Below are positions 1 to 12,093 of a stretch of 64,000 bases of DNA, one piece after another. Position 1 is the stretch's first letter; every line of letters begins with the position of its first letter. The translations under genes were made by a program, and so were the position numbers. Source of the stretch: Symsagittifera roscoffensis (taxonomy: Eukaryota > Xenacoelomorpha > Acoela > Convolutidae); NCBI RefSeq assembly GCF_963678635.1, contig NC_087064.1, positions 2,387,688 to 2,451,687 on the forward strand, in the 5' to 3' direction. The notes beneath the pieces are model-generated. The model was not told the DNA's origin. It searched no databases and saw only the letters and a program-made list of their open reading frames with translations.

Positions 1-2069
1 AAATAACCAAAGTTATTTGATGGCTTTTCTTTTTGAAATTAGACTGAAACTCAAAAATGAATTCAAGAAATTCAGTTTGCCCTCAAATCAATTTTTGAAA
101 AAACAATATTTTATCTCCTCATACTTGAACGCGACCCTGTGTAGGTCATTCTATGTTTAATGCTATGGGACGCTCAAGTAGTCGACCTATAAACAGGCCA
201 TTTTACTGTCTGTTTGATCTGTTTCGTTATTTTTGAAAGCTTTAAAGATATATAATCAGTAAATAACTACCTCAATTTTCAATTCACTGATCTGTTCCCG
301 GTCATTTTTCCTCAGAACATTTTTGATGGCCTGAAATGACCATCTTTGACGCGTGAGATGGTATCAAAACATCAGAAAGCGATTTTTCTTTTCAATCTTC
401 TCTTTAATTAATTCACAACAGGGACGTGAATTTGATAGTTATTTCACATTTTCCAAACATCTTAACGGGCCACCAACCTTTTATATCAACAAATTAACCC
501 AAAACTAAGGAAATGACCGTGGAAATTAGAAAAAATCCCCCAGAGCTGAAAGTTCAATTTGGGGAAAAGAAAAAAAGGTATTCTTGCTTGTCGATTGAAA
601 AGAGCACGCGCCACAAGAGAATAAAAGACAAATGCACGGCCGTATTTTCCTCTTAGCTAAAAAAGGAACTAGGATAGATTTTTTATTTCCATTTAAGCTT
701 ATTCAGTAAAAGTAGTTGATGCTTTGAGCCGATATGTCAAAACGCAGAAAAGCATCAATAGAGAATAATGTCGTCTCAAAATAATATGGTATTTTCGTTT
801 TATTCCAAGCTCGAAACTTCGATAATTAAAATTTTGTGATCTGCTGCCAATTGTGTACCAATTTCATTGAGTTTTTTTGAACCCTTCTGTCAAAAAATTG
901 GCCGATTGTTTTTCTGTCAAGCTGGCGAGATTTTTTTTTGGTTCTAGTGTGAACGGTGTACTATGGTTAGGCTTTTCTGTCAGTAGGTTCGTTGCACGCT
1001 GGTAGGAAATGTCCTGCTATTTTTCTCTTTTGCTGTCACTGAACTTTTTAGAGGTCAATCAGATTTAAAAAGTGTTCCGTTTTTAAATACGGACGGGATC
1101 TAATTTTTAATTCCAGTGCTGAAAAAAATCCGTTTTGATATTTATGGTTTTTTCATTGGATCTTTTTTTCATAGAATGCAGAAAAATACCAATGTATATA
1201 TACCGAAAAAAAATTTACCGGCGGTCATTTTGTGAGGAAAAAATTCATAATACTGCTTGTTTTATTTATTTATCTAGTCTGTAAGACTAAGTAATTTTTT
1301 TGTCCTGCCAGATAATTTTATTCACGCACTTTTATTCAGTCAATGACCTGTACACGGAATTACATAATACAATATTAGTTCTTACGCAATAGGCGACGTA
1401 ATTTACTCAGTCTCAGCCTGCAAGTCAGACTACAATACATTTGCTGCGTCACTTAGCACGTTTTACTATTTTATCAATAATTCGAAATAAACAAACGTGC
1501 GTAAAAAATCGAGTTTTTAATGAGTTATCTGACTTATTTTAGAAACAACACGTTTTATGTCATTTTTCAGATTAAAAGTTTTTTGGCCTTTAATTTTCTG
1601 TGCTGAGTGACTCATTTTTTGTTTTTCAAAAACTTGTCATCGCAAATAAAACTTCAGTCAATAAAGCAAGTTATATTTTTAATGACTGTTCTTCAATTTT
1701 GTTTTTACTGCTGTTCCAAAAGTTTGTTAACCTCATTCTGTACGCCTATTCATCTTCGATTAAGTTTCGGCTCTGTTCGCCAAAATTCACTAGAAGTAAA
1801 ATTATGATCTCTAAGACACCATAAATTCAGGGACGAAACCAAATCAACTCAACTCTGCGTCCAAGGTAAGTTCCAATTAATTGCTCTTGTATAATTAATT
1901 CGAATTTGCCTTTTTGGCATTACAATATGGTTTTTAAAAACCAAACACCGCTTGAAGTTTCTGGAGAAGAAATTTGCTGCGACTTTGAATCTTTTTGGTC
2001 TTGTCGAGTTGCCGCCTCTGGCTCTTTTGAACCAGGTTGCCTCAGTTCCAGTTCCCGGGTCGAGGTCTC
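1..2069. other. AT-rich intergenic DNA, nothing assigned
   Basis: No reading frame with coding character, RNA gene or clear repeat was recognised. The longest ORF here (74 codons, near 1600-1824) is Phe/Leu/Ser-rich and looks like translated AT-rich DNA. Confidence 0.5.
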
Positions 2070-2182
2070 AGACTCATGTCCAGACTTTGAGGGTCGCGCC
2101 GCATCCGAATTTATACCCAAATTGCGCCGAGAGTTTGAGGAGTCTGGAAAGTCTGGACGGTGGCGTGTCACGGAGCCGAATA

Positions 2183-2282
2183 CCCGGATAGCCGAAAAAT
2201 AATTTTTTTCCCGGATAGCCGAAAAACAAATTCGTTCCCGGATAGCCGAAAAATAAATTCGTTCCCGGATAGTCGAAATTTT
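2183..2282. repeat. Short minisatellite, about 30 bp x 4
   Basis: Four direct copies of a unit containing CCCGGATAGCCGAAAAA or a close variant, spaced about 30 bp apart. They lie in the left arm of the fold-back element. The right arm near 3090 has only one inverted copy, so the expansion happened in one arm only. Confidence 0.75.
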
Positions 2283-2662
2283 GGATCGACTCAACAATTA
2301 CCCCCCCCCCCTCCTCTAGCCCCTTACCCATTTCCTAATAAGGGGAGGGGGGAGAGATTCGTTACTAGTTACCATAAGAGGAATAGTAAAAGAGATCCTA
2401 CAAGCTTACTTAAAAACATTGTTTTCTTATTTAGGGCACCTTCTTATTTAGGGCGCCCTTTCTCTACTCCCCCCCCCCCACACACAGACACTTAGTCCCA
2501 TCATTTTTCCTTACCCTCCTGCCAGTTATCCCCGTCCCCTACCCACGTTTACCCCACCATGCCCCCCCTCCTGGTAAACAATAAAAACTATTAAGGGCCC
2601 CCAAACTGAGGGCCCAAATTAAGGGCCCCCAACCGAAATTATAATCGATTATAAGGTTAATG

Positions 2663-2700
2663 CTGGGGTGGATCTAGGATTTTCTCGAAGGGGGGGGGGT
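2663..2700. repeat. hAT-like MITE terminus (dispersed repeat end)
   Basis: GGGGTGGATCTAGGATTTTC followed by a G-run recurs in similar form near 6597-6635, and inverted near 48070-48107 and 32845-32873. A short terminus of the CAGGGGTGGATCC type followed by a G-run is typical of non-autonomous hAT elements. No transposase is present. Confidence 0.4.
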
Positions 2701-3180
2701 CACAAATGTTTTAAAAAAACAGGCCAAAACGCCGTTTTTGCGATTTTTTGAAAAATTTTGACCAAAAATTGCGCCTGCTCTTCTTTAAAATTTGCATATT
2801 TTGAAAAATTTTAGGGTTTGTCGGCCGAAAATGGATATCATAAAACCTACCAAAGAGGGACTTTATGGTTGGCGAGGGGGTCGAATCCCTGCAGAGGTCG
2901 GACTTTTGTTGTTAATTAATTCATTGAGAGTAAAAGTATTAGCCAATCAAATCTCTTAAAATTTTTTGGAATTTTGTTAGCTAACAGGCTGCAAAGTTTT
3001 GAGGCATTTTTTGACCAATCAAAACTCGTCTCAATTTATTGAAGAGTTTACTGACTTAATTTAATTAAAATGGGAGGTATTTAGTTTTTTCGGCTATCCG
3101 GGAATGCGGCTCCGTGGGTACGCACCGTCTGGACATGAGTCGCGCCGTGGTCCGCGAAAGTCTGGACATACGAAAGGATG

Positions 3181-3934
3181 CTGCTTCCGCTCGCTTTCCA
3201 ATGACTTCGGAATGCATCTGAGCTGGTCAAAATAAGTACTTTTAAACTTTCTGACCAACCGGCACGTGTTGAGGTCCGCGATTTCTTATGTCAGGATTTT
3301 TCCGACAAAATTTTGGTATCCAAATTGGATCTGGATCCGGATGTGGCTTTTAAGGTCTGGATTTAGTCCAGGGGCTTCGACCCAGGGGTCAATCTTCAGA
3401 ACATATAAAATATCAAAATTTTTAATTACTGAAGTTTTTCAGCACACTGTCAAAAGTTTATCGTCGGATGAAGCCCCCTCCCCCCGAATGACGAAATGTT
3501 ATGGCCAAATTACTTGCCAGTTTCGTGATACGCTTTTTATTTACCTAGCACTGATTTTCGTATTCTCAATTCGCGGAAAAGGGTAATGACCTAGCACTGA
3601 TTTTCGTATTCTCAGTTCTAGTTTCGATCCCCCTCAACATTCATTCAATAAATAATGGTATAAAAAAACAAACGAAGCTAAGCATAAAATTCCTCGCGTT
3701 TTTTAGAAAGTCGGAACATTAACTAGCATCTTCTATCCCTAATATAACCGAATTGTGTCTTAAATAGAAGTAAATTTTATCTGTCAGTTTTCTACCTAAT
3801 TTTTCTGCAGTCAAGAGAGTTGAAATGTGTCTTCTAAAATTTCAGAATATGACTCTCTGACTAAAGATCATTGAATCAAAATTATATTTTCCTACGACGT
3901 TGAACGCATCAATTCAATTGTTGTTCCGACCATT
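3181..3934. other. Intergenic, no gene seen
   Basis: A 106-codon ORF near 3266-3586 lacks coding character. The phrase ACCTAGCACTGATTTTCGTA occurs twice, near 3544 and 3590, a short local duplication about 46 bp apart. Confidence 0.4.
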
Positions 3935-4770
3935 GAAAATGGGAGGGAGCTTTGTATTCTGGTGTGTTTTAGTTTTTTTTTCTCTTTTTTTCACGCAAAA
4001 TCTGGTAAAACAAATAATCATCCGGACTGGATTAAATGATATGTCATATTAAAACCCTTTCAGTCGTGATTTGAATCATAATTTCCGAAACAAGTCACAG
4101 TGTCGAGAAAAACTGGTCTCAAGTTTTTGGTTTTTATCTAATTTTGAGCGAGCAAAGGACCGAGCAGGTTTGTTTATGTTTAATTTAAGCCGTTTACAAT
4201 AAATTAATTATGCTTAATTTTAGTTTTACTCGAGTAAAGTTAGTTTTTGAAGTTTTGGAGTTTTTTAACGTCATTTTGAGAATCAAGTTTAAAAAAATCT
4301 GCAAAAAAATTGAAAAAAAATGTGACTTTATTTGATTTTTTCTACGTTTTTTTTGTTTCTGCCACAATTTTCTTCAACATTTTTGGCCGATTTAACTATT
4401 TTACTATGGCTGTTGAGAGTGCTTTATTTCAAGTTTTCTGATCAGATCCTTTAAACACACCACGCAGAAATAACGACACTAATTTGAAAAAAAAAGTTTT
4501 TTTTTGCGTGGGTTTCTTAAAGACTATGGTCAAAACATTCTGGGGTGCTTGCACAAGAACCGGCTATCCAAGTATTTATTATATTTTTGTTTTTTCTTTG
4601 TTTCTGGCTTTTTCATGACTTTTTTTTCTAAAGTATTAATTTTTTTGTATCCCGGGTCGTTTCATGTATCAACTCTGATCCACGATGATTGACCCTAGTC
4701 GGCTTATGTATCAACTCTGACCGACTCAAGTATTGACCTGGTCGACTCATGTATTGACGCTGGTCGTTTT
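3935..4770. repeat. 836-bp direct repeat, copy 1
   Basis: Nearly base-for-base identical to 5365-6200, offset exactly 1430 bp; the one difference noticed is A versus T near 4455/5885. The 3' part (about 4645-4770) is a degenerate tandem run of phrases such as TCATGTATCAACTCTGA and GTCGACTCATGTATTGACG. The near identity implies a recent duplication. The sequence belongs to a dispersed family also seen at 34436-35265 and in part at 12520-12720. Confidence 0.9.
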
Positions 4771-4819
4771 GGATTGTTCATGAAAACAAAAACATAATTT
4801 TCTTGAACAATCTAAAAAA

Positions 4820-5361
4820 CTGAATAAGGAAACAAGGATTTTGGTGGTATCATAAACCTGCTAAAAGGAGACTATTGTCTGTTTGCAGCTTATAAAGCTG
4901 CATTTGTTTTGTTTCCGAAACAGAAACAAATGAAAAAAAATCACATGAAAATCAATTGAATTTTGATTATCTGAACAAATCAAATTAATGAAACAAAAAA
5001 GCCTTGAGCAAAAAAAACCAAATAAAGTTTTAATGTTTGTTTTTAAAAGATTTTGACTCTGCTCTAATATCATTGAAAGAAAATTTAAGCCTGAATAAGG
5101 AAACAAGGATTTTGGTGGTATCATAAACCTGCTAAAAGGAGACTATTGTCTGTTTGCAGCTTATAAAGCTGCATTTGTTTTGTTTCCGAAACAGAAACAA
5201 ATGAAAAAAAATCACATGAAAATCAATTGAATTTTGATTATCTGAACAAATCAAATTAATGAAACAAAAAAGCCTTGAGCAAAAAAAACCAAATAAAGTT
5301 TTGATGTTTGTTTTTAAAAGATTTTGACTCTGCTCTAATATCATTGAAAGAAAATTTAAGC
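4820..5361. repeat. 271-bp tandem duplication (two units)
   Basis: Units 4820-5090 and 5091-5361 are almost identical (offset 271 bp). Both start CTGAATAAGGAAACAAGG and end near AAAATTTAAGCC. The pair lies between the two 836-bp direct repeats. Minus-strand ORFs of 70 and 87 codons come from the duplication and lack coding character. Confidence 0.9.
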
Positions 5362-5364
5362 CTC

Positions 5365-6200
5365 GAAAATGGGAGGGAGCTTTGTATTCTGGTGTGTTTT
5401 AGTTTTTTTTTCTCTTTTTTTCACGCAAAATCTGGTAAAACAAATAATCATCCGGACTGGATTAAATGATATGTCATATTAAAACCCTTTCAGTCGTGAT
5501 TTGAATCATAATTTCCGAAACAAGTCACAGTGTCGAGAAAAACTGGTCTCAAGTTTTTGGTTTTTATCTAATTTTGAGCGAGCAAAGGACCGAGCAGGTT
5601 TGTTTATGTTTAATTTAAGCCGTTTACAATAAATTAATTATGCTTAATTTTAGTTTTACTCGAGTAAAGTTAGTTTTTGAAGTTTTGGAGTTTTTTAACG
5701 TCATTTTGAGAATCAAGTTTAAAAAAATCTGCAAAAAAATTGAAAAAAAATGTGACTTTATTTGATTTTTTCTACGTTTTTTTTGTTTCTGCCACAATTT
5801 TCTTCAACATTTTTGGCCGATTTAACTATTTTACTATGGCTGTTGAGAGTGCTTTATTTCAAGTTTTCTGATCAGATCCTTTAATCACACCACGCAGAAA
5901 TAACGACACTAATTTGAAAAAAAAAGTTTTTTTTTGCGTGGGTTTCTTAAAGACTATGGTCAAAACATTCTGGGGTGCTTGCACAAGAACCGGCTATCCA
6001 AGTATTTATTATATTTTTGTTTTTTCTTTGTTTCTGGCTTTTTCATGACTTTTTTTTCTAAAGTATTAATTTTTTTGTATCCCGGGTCGTTTCATGTATC
6101 AACTCTGATCCACGATGATTGACCCTAGTCGGCTTATGTATCAACTCTGACCGACTCAAGTATTGACCTGGTCGACTCATGTATTGACGCTGGTCGTTTT
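5365..6200. repeat. 836-bp direct repeat, copy 2
   Basis: Second copy of the 3935-4770 block. Left junction CCTCGAAAATGGG versus CATTGAAAATGGG; right junction GGTCGTTTTATGCG versus GGTCGTTTTGGATT. The ends lack TG...CA, and there is no primer site, polypurine tract or coding interior, so these are not LTRs. Confidence 0.9.
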
Positions 6201-7459
6201 ATGCGTCGAATCTGATCGACTCTTGTCTCGAGCGAATTTTTGATTGACCTATATAACCTGAGTTGAAAAGCGGACATTCGGTGGACGCATTCGGTCGATC
6301 CAAAATTGGAGTACATCAATCGGTGAAAAAGAAAGTTCTGAGGTTTTTGTTGACCTTGAAACTATACGTATAGTTAACACAGCAATTAAGATTCATTCAA
6401 ATACTCATCGATACGAAAAAAAATAACATAGTAGGCGTTCACTCGCAGTAGGTATATGAACCCAGTAATTGTATCAATTTTTTTAGTGTCATCTTCTCAA
6501 TTTTATTCAAGCAAGCTTAATTTAGAGCCATACTTGTGAATGGTGGTTCAAAACTGTAATTTTAATTTCATCTCTGCTGTTTTTGTTGGTCTTGATCTAG
6601 GTAGATCTATGATTTTCTCGAGGGAGAGGGGATTGCGGATTTTCTAAAATGTTTTGACCAATTTAGTCAACCTGTTTTAACGTCGAAGAAATTGATTTTC
6701 CGAGCTCTCGCATATCACTATAAAGACTCTATTTTGACCAAATTTTCTGAGCGGCAGGCAAATTTTTGAGTAAACAGGCCCAGAAAAGTGTTTTTAGGCA
6801 GTTTTGGGAAAAAGTTTAAATGTTGCGCTCAGGAATGAAAAATGATGCTCAGTTATAAAATTTTTTGCCTCGTCAGTTTTTGATGAATAAGCACTAATTT
6901 TTTAACGCGCCTTAGCAAAACGACAAAAAAAGTCTGTTTTATGATCCCACAAAAACGGCAACTTTGGCACAATTATTTTCAAAATTTTAACAGAAATTTG
7001 TCATTTGAGACTTGCTTCTCCAAAAGCTGTCGACCGTGAAGACATATTATGCCTTAGTAGGTTAGTTTTGTTTTTTTTTCTGAAGAAATTCGTTTTTAAA
7101 CTACCTTCTTTCATTTCCTAAAAATATTCTAGGTCTCCTTTTGAATTCAAAAAGTCTAATTTTATTAGTTCGACCTTTGGCAATATTTTTTTTGGTAAAA
7201 ATTGTTGAAACAAAATCAAAATTAATGTAAAACTACTGATCAGCAAATTATATTTTTTTCAAGGCAAAAGAGTAACTTTTAAAGTCAGCTGTCTAATATA
7301 ACACGAGACGCTAAATACCTCCATTTATATTTAACTTAGCGTGTGGATGTATAGCATGAGTAAAAAAATAATAAGCTTTAAAGTGCAGCCGGAACATTCC
7401 GGGAAATGCCCTGATTTACGAGCAGTTGTGTTGTTCCAACTTCATAAGAAAGTGCGGAA
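6201..7459. other. Intergenic, no gene seen
   Basis: No coding frame recognised. Near 6597-6650 a phrase (GATCTATGATTTTCTCGAGGG and on) resembles the hAT-like terminus at 2663. Near 7385 a phrase GCAGCCGGAACATTCCGGG resembles the terminus of dispersed family A. Confidence 0.35.
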
Positions 7460-7945
7460 TTTTTAGCTTGGGGTGGTTTTTGATTACTTAATAATGTTTC
7501 TGCGATCAAAACAACAGTTTTCAACAATTTTTTTCTAAACCATTACTTCTGCTGGTATAGTTTAGCGTTTTGGGGGTTTGAAAATTGCCAATTTGGGCAT
7601 GCTCTGGTCTAATTTATGCGCGCTGTGAAGACTTTATTCGAAAACGTGGCGCGAACGATTTTTTCATGGTGCATTCCCCCGCACTACAAAATCGTTTCAA
7701 ATTGAATTGATGCTAGCTGATAGGTCGTGTTTATTTCGCAGAATCTAGTTTTTCCTAACTTATTTTAAAGCAAAAGTAAAATAAATTAGGAAAAATTGTG
7801 ATGTTTGTTAACAGTTACAAAAAGTGATGTTTGGTGTTGTCCAAAATGTATGTTTTTTTTCTAAGGCTTATTTTATCTTTCGATGCCGTCTAAGGGGCAG
7901 GAGAAACTTGAAAGGTGGCAAAGAAACTGGTAGAAAATAAAAAAT
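7460..7945 (+). repeat. Dispersed repeat family A, diverged copy
   Basis: Shares ordered blocks with 10285-10740 and with the copies in the tandem duplication (about 52990-53520, 57975-58500): a start like CTTGGGGTGGTTTTT, then GGGTTTGAAAATTGCCAATTT, GCTCTGGTCTAATTTATGCG, CAAATTGAATTGATGCTAGCT. The terminal GGGGCAG...CTTG block is degraded. No coding content. Confidence 0.55.
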
Positions 7946-8419
7946 TATCGCCAAAAAGCTTTTAAAATTGAGATTTTAAATCCAAATATTGTTCAAACAA
8001 GTTATTTTAGTGTAAAAAATTGATTTGGTACGTATCCGCTTAAAATGTGATGATTTTTTTGACTAAGCCACCAGTTGATTGGAGAAAATATATTGTAAAG
8101 TGGATGTTTCCGATCAATTTGTGTTACCCCAGAAAAGCCTAGAACGGTTAATTGTGGTATTATAGCATTCTGGTTTCAGTTGTGGTTCAAAGTAAAAAAA
8201 AATTTAAAATTCCAATTGAAGACAGGAAAAAACGTCGGAAATTTTCTGCTTTTCAGACATAAAAATTAACGTACAGACTGAAGCTAATTTTTCAGAAATC
8301 GGTCGTTCTTACATGATATTTTTCTGTTTTTACTACAAATTATTCATTAAGCTAAGAGTATTTCTACACAGAGCTTAAGTTTATGCTATCTGAACGCGGA
8401 GTTACTTTTCTTAGTCCAG

Positions 8420-8830
8420 TTATTCTTCCGACTTTCGATTAAATTGAGGAATATATATGCCCGGAGTGGTTTTTTTCAAACCACATTTACAAAACTCTGG
8501 TCCCCCCGGGGATCGATCTCTTGCTCTGCTTGGGGCCAGACAAGTGTGAACACCAATATAATAACCTGTCATGAGTATGTCTAAAACTGATTATTTTAAT
8601 ATATTGCAATACAAAATCATTCCAAATTGAATTGAGGCAACTAATTAATTTACCAACTCCATATTCACGACTCAAATTGCAACACTTAATTTTTGATATT
8701 ATCAGCCTAAAATTGATTATTTTACAAATATTTATTTTTCCAAAAATTATTCGAGACCAATTAAAGGGCAGTCTGAACAATCAAGGCTTTGCCCTGATAC
8801 GAGAAATCTTGTTATTCCCTATGTTCAATC
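8420..8830 (+). repeat. Dispersed repeat family A, diverged copy
   Basis: Begins with TTCCGACTTTCGAT and GGAGTGGTTTTTTTC, as at 57977, and ends with the family terminus GGGCAGTCTGAACAATC, AAGGCTTTGCCCTGATACG and CTTGTTATT. The terminal stem AGGC-TTT-GCCCT is still visible. ORFs on both strands (78 and 97 codons) lie inside the repeat and are not credible genes. Confidence 0.55.
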
Positions 8831-9213
8831 GAAACGATTTTAGAAGCAATTTGCTGAAATTAAGCTAAACAGCTTGTATGCTGATCGACTTCTGATTAAT
8901 TAAGTAATATTAACTCATGAAATTAAGGGTAAAATTGGGCACATACGATTATTAATTATGGTGTATAATAATTTGCTACCCTAGTTGTTTTAAAATTACC
9001 CTGATCCAGTATATGTACTATATTTTCTAGATGTTGAGGTGGGAGAAATCAAAATGTAAGCATACTCCGACTAACTTTTATGGCAATTTTTGGTCAAAAC
9101 TTTTTGACAAAAATCAGTACATAGGAAAATCGGAAATTCTTCTCATAGAGTTTTCTGATGATTTGGTTAAAAAAGGATCAAAAATTACATTCCGAATTAT
9201 CTGGAAAACTAAA
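8831..9213. other. Intergenic, no gene seen
   Basis: AT-rich spacer. A 67-codon ORF near 9031-9234 runs into the end of the adjacent MITE and lacks coding features. Confidence 0.35.
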
Positions 9214-9215
9214 TA

Positions 9216-9942
9216 CAGTGCTGATTTAAATTAACCGGACAAAACGCGTTAAACTTGAAATTTAAAACGCATTTTCTCAAATTGGGTTGAGTTTAGGTGA
9301 AAATTTATGAGGACAAACTTGCTTAAAATTTTAGCAGAATTAATATGGTGTAATTTATTTTGCGAAATTCGGACCCGAAATTTTACCCCAAAAATGGGTC
9401 ATTTTGGTTTTTCTTAGTTAATCAAAAATTACGCCAAAAATACTCGGACGATCACAGACATAATTATATCAAAGTGAGCCCCTTACGTAGCCCAACAAAC
9501 TTTTAAAAGGGCATAACCTCCAAAAAATGGTATAAAATATTTTATTTTTGTTTGATAGACAAAAAAGGTCGTTTTTACTATATAAAATACCAACTTTTTA
9601 TTTAAAAACAATTTTTAAACAATTTGCATTTTTTTTTGAGAAAATACCCTTGTTAAAGTTTGTTGGGCTACGTAAGGGGCTCACTTTGATATAATTATGT
9701 CTGTGATCGTCCGAGTATTTTTGGCGTAATTTTTGATTAACTAAGAAAAACCAAAATGACCCATTTTTGGGGCAAAATTTCGGGCCCGAATTTCGCAAAA
9801 TAAATTACACCATATTAATTCTGCCAAAATTTTAAGCAAGTTTGTCCTCATAAATTTTCACCTAAACTCAACCCAATTTGAGAAAATGCGTTTTAAATTT
9901 CAAGTTTAACGCGTTTTGTCCGGTTAATTTAAATCAGCACTG
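9216..9942. mobile_element. Tc1/mariner-type fold-back MITE with about 290-bp arms
   Basis: The left arm (9216 to about 9505) and right arm (about 9652-9942) are near-perfect inverted copies around a loop of about 145 bp. Both ends start CAGTGCTGATTTAAATTAAC reading inwards, and each is bounded by TA (9214-9215, 9943-9944), the target duplication expected for Tc1/mariner. CAGTGCTG matches the outer end of C. elegans Tc1. There is no transposase frame, so it would need enzyme in trans. A diverged single-arm copy lies at about 31900-32090. Confidence 0.85.
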
Positions 9943-10284
9943 TATTCGAGTTTCTTGTTCATTAGAACAATATCAACCGGTTTAAACCCAGGTATTTTTT
10001 TTACTATTCCGACCCTGACATTTATGGATTCGTTTTTTTTCGACTATACCATGAATAGTTTTTTGATTTAATTTCTACCCGCGGCGAACTTTTTTCTGAC
10101 AAATGTGCTCGAACCCAGAATCTTTTTCCGACAAATCGGCTGATGTCATGAATCAATTTTCGACTTGCCTATGCCAAGTTATTTTTGTCACCATGATGTG
10201 GAAAAAAGGTTCTTTTGTAAGCTTGATACACTTTCTATGCTAGCAGTCACAAAAATCACTTAATCAAGTAAATTTTATTGAGCT

Positions 10285-10740
10285 TTCAGCTTGGCGTGGT
10301 TTTTTTATTCAGTCAAATTTCGACGATCGAAAAATAATTTTTACCAACAAATAGTTATATGCTCTTGAAGATATCGACTCCCTGAGTTCAAATTAAAAAA
10401 AGGGAGTTTGAAATTTCCATTTTTGGGAGTTTGAAAGTTCCAGTTTGGCCATGCTCTGGACTAATTTATGCGCTGTTAAGATTTTTCATGATGCTGAAAA
10501 TTTAACGAAATTTATTTAAGCGTGACGAGTTTTCCCGCACAACAAATTTTCCAAATTGATTTGAGGCAAGCTATTAGGTCCTATTAGTTTCGTAATAATC
10601 AATATTTCACACACTGATATTGTTCAAAATTTATGATTTCTTAACTTTTTTTCTAGCAACGGCTATTTGATGTCGATGAAGGGGCAGTCGGAATAATACG
10701 GGTTTGCCCTGATACGAGCAGTCTTGTTTGCATATATTTA
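10285..10740 (+). repeat. Dispersed repeat family A copy
   Basis: Starts CAGCTTGGCGTGGTTTTTTT, passes through GGCCATGCTCTGGACTAATT and CCAAATTGATTTGAGGCAAGC, and ends GGGGCAGTCGGAATAATACG, GGTTTGCCCTGATACGAGCA, GTCTTGTTTG. The order of blocks matches the copies at 52990-53520 and 57975-58500. Non-coding. Confidence 0.65.
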
Positions 10741-12093
10741 AACCAAAATTTTTATTACGGATTGGTCAGATTTACGAATAAACTACAATTAACAGGTCAT
10801 TGATGTCATTACAATACCAATTTTACTTTGCTTAAACGTTTTTTTTTGTTCTGCACAGAGCCAATAAAAGAAATTACCTCGCTTCGACCTAAATGGCCTG
10901 TTTTTTGGTTTGAATTAGTTTTTAGAAAGGATGGCATTTGTTTGCTTAAAACAGCCGATTTTCTTCATTCGTCTGGAAACAAACAAAAAAAAAGTAAAAT
11001 ATAATTTAATTTTTTTTAATATGAGTTTTTTTTTGCTACATTTAGTTCAAACATCAAATCAGAAAGTGGACGGCCAAGTCCAATTTGGCTAGTAATTAGG
11101 TTGATTTTCGATGCTCATAGGCAAATCAAACGCTCATTTTACTTGCGCACTTTTTTACATCTAATTACTTCATTATTCATTTTTATGTTGCAAGGTAAGC
11201 TGACTTTGAGTTTTTTGTGTAAAATTCAGTTCTTTCTTTTCAATTTTTTAGTCTTGCTCATGGTCAAATGGATTAAACACTCTTCAGAGGAGTGAAAATC
11301 TTTCTGATTGGCCATTTAAAAAGTGTCCGAAATTGGATTGTTGAGCGTTTTAGCTATTGCTTTTGAAATTAGAATACGTTTTTGAATGTTAATCATACTG
11401 TTTTAATGCTTCATTAGTAATTTTTTGCTCGATGCAAGAACATTTTACTTCCGCTAACTTTTCAGTAGTTTTCCGAAATGCACCCGAATCTTCCTCAAGT
11501 TACCTCAACTTTTTAAAGTACGATTTTACACTCAGTATTTAAGACGACGCTACACGCAAACTCTCCAATTGTTGTTCTCAGAATTAAAAACCAATTAAAT
11601 TCGAACAACTCATATGAATGGTTAAACACTCATTTGTCGTCTCAATCTCTTGTCGTCATTATGCCTTGTCGTCTTAATGGCCCTTAGTTCCCTAGCACCC
11701 TGAAGTTAAATTAACCTTAATTATTACTGACTTCGCCACTTAGCAGATATCGCGACGTTTCTCCGTATTCAAGCAATTCGTACCTAAAAGCTTTCTGAAA
11801 AGTTTCATCGACATTTTTTTTGCACGGGAATTTCAAATAATTTTGAGTTACTTTTAATTAAGTTAGTTCGAATCAATAAGTAATTGGGTTTCACGTTTTT
11901 GTGTTTTCATAATGAGTATATTCAGAGCATAAACGTTCCTTGTTTGAAATCATTAAGCATAAAATTGTCTGAAACGCATAAAGTTGTTTTCTTTTCAAAT
12001 TTGCTGAGTTATTTCTATCGCTTCAATTTAAAAAAAAGTTTTTTGACACAGTTGTTTTTTTCTCTGACAAATATCAAGGTTTGGAATTAATTT
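10741..12093. other. Intergenic, no gene seen
   Basis: AT-rich DNA; ORFs of 64 and 68 codons (near 11101 and 11884) are Phe/Leu/Ser-rich and not convincing. No repeat identified with confidence. Confidence 0.35.

Larger units (their letters stand above)
2070..3180. mobile_element. Fold-back (inverted-repeat) element, MITE-like
   Basis: About 110-140 bases at 2070-2210 reappear as an imperfect inverted copy at about 3085-3180. Shared blocks include CACGGAGCCG followed by CCCGGATAGCCGAAAAA, and further out GTCTGGACGGTG and ATGTCCAGACTTT. The interior is C-runs and AT-rich DNA without a transposase frame. Long imperfect inverted arms around a non-coding core fit a fold-back or MITE-type non-autonomous element. 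Exact ends and a target duplication were not found. ORFs of 85-125 codons across the left arm are by-products of the repeat. Confidence 0.6.

Noticed and set aside
1920-2297. 125-codon minus ORF and 98-codon plus ORF over the fold-back arm
   Set aside because: Both are read across an inverted repeat and minisatellite (IRERI-type repeats) and overlap each other; no domain.
3935-6200. 836-bp direct repeats as LTRs of a retroelement
   Set aside because: No TG...CA ends, no primer-binding site or polypurine tract, only about 594 bp between them and no gag/pol; a plain duplication fits.
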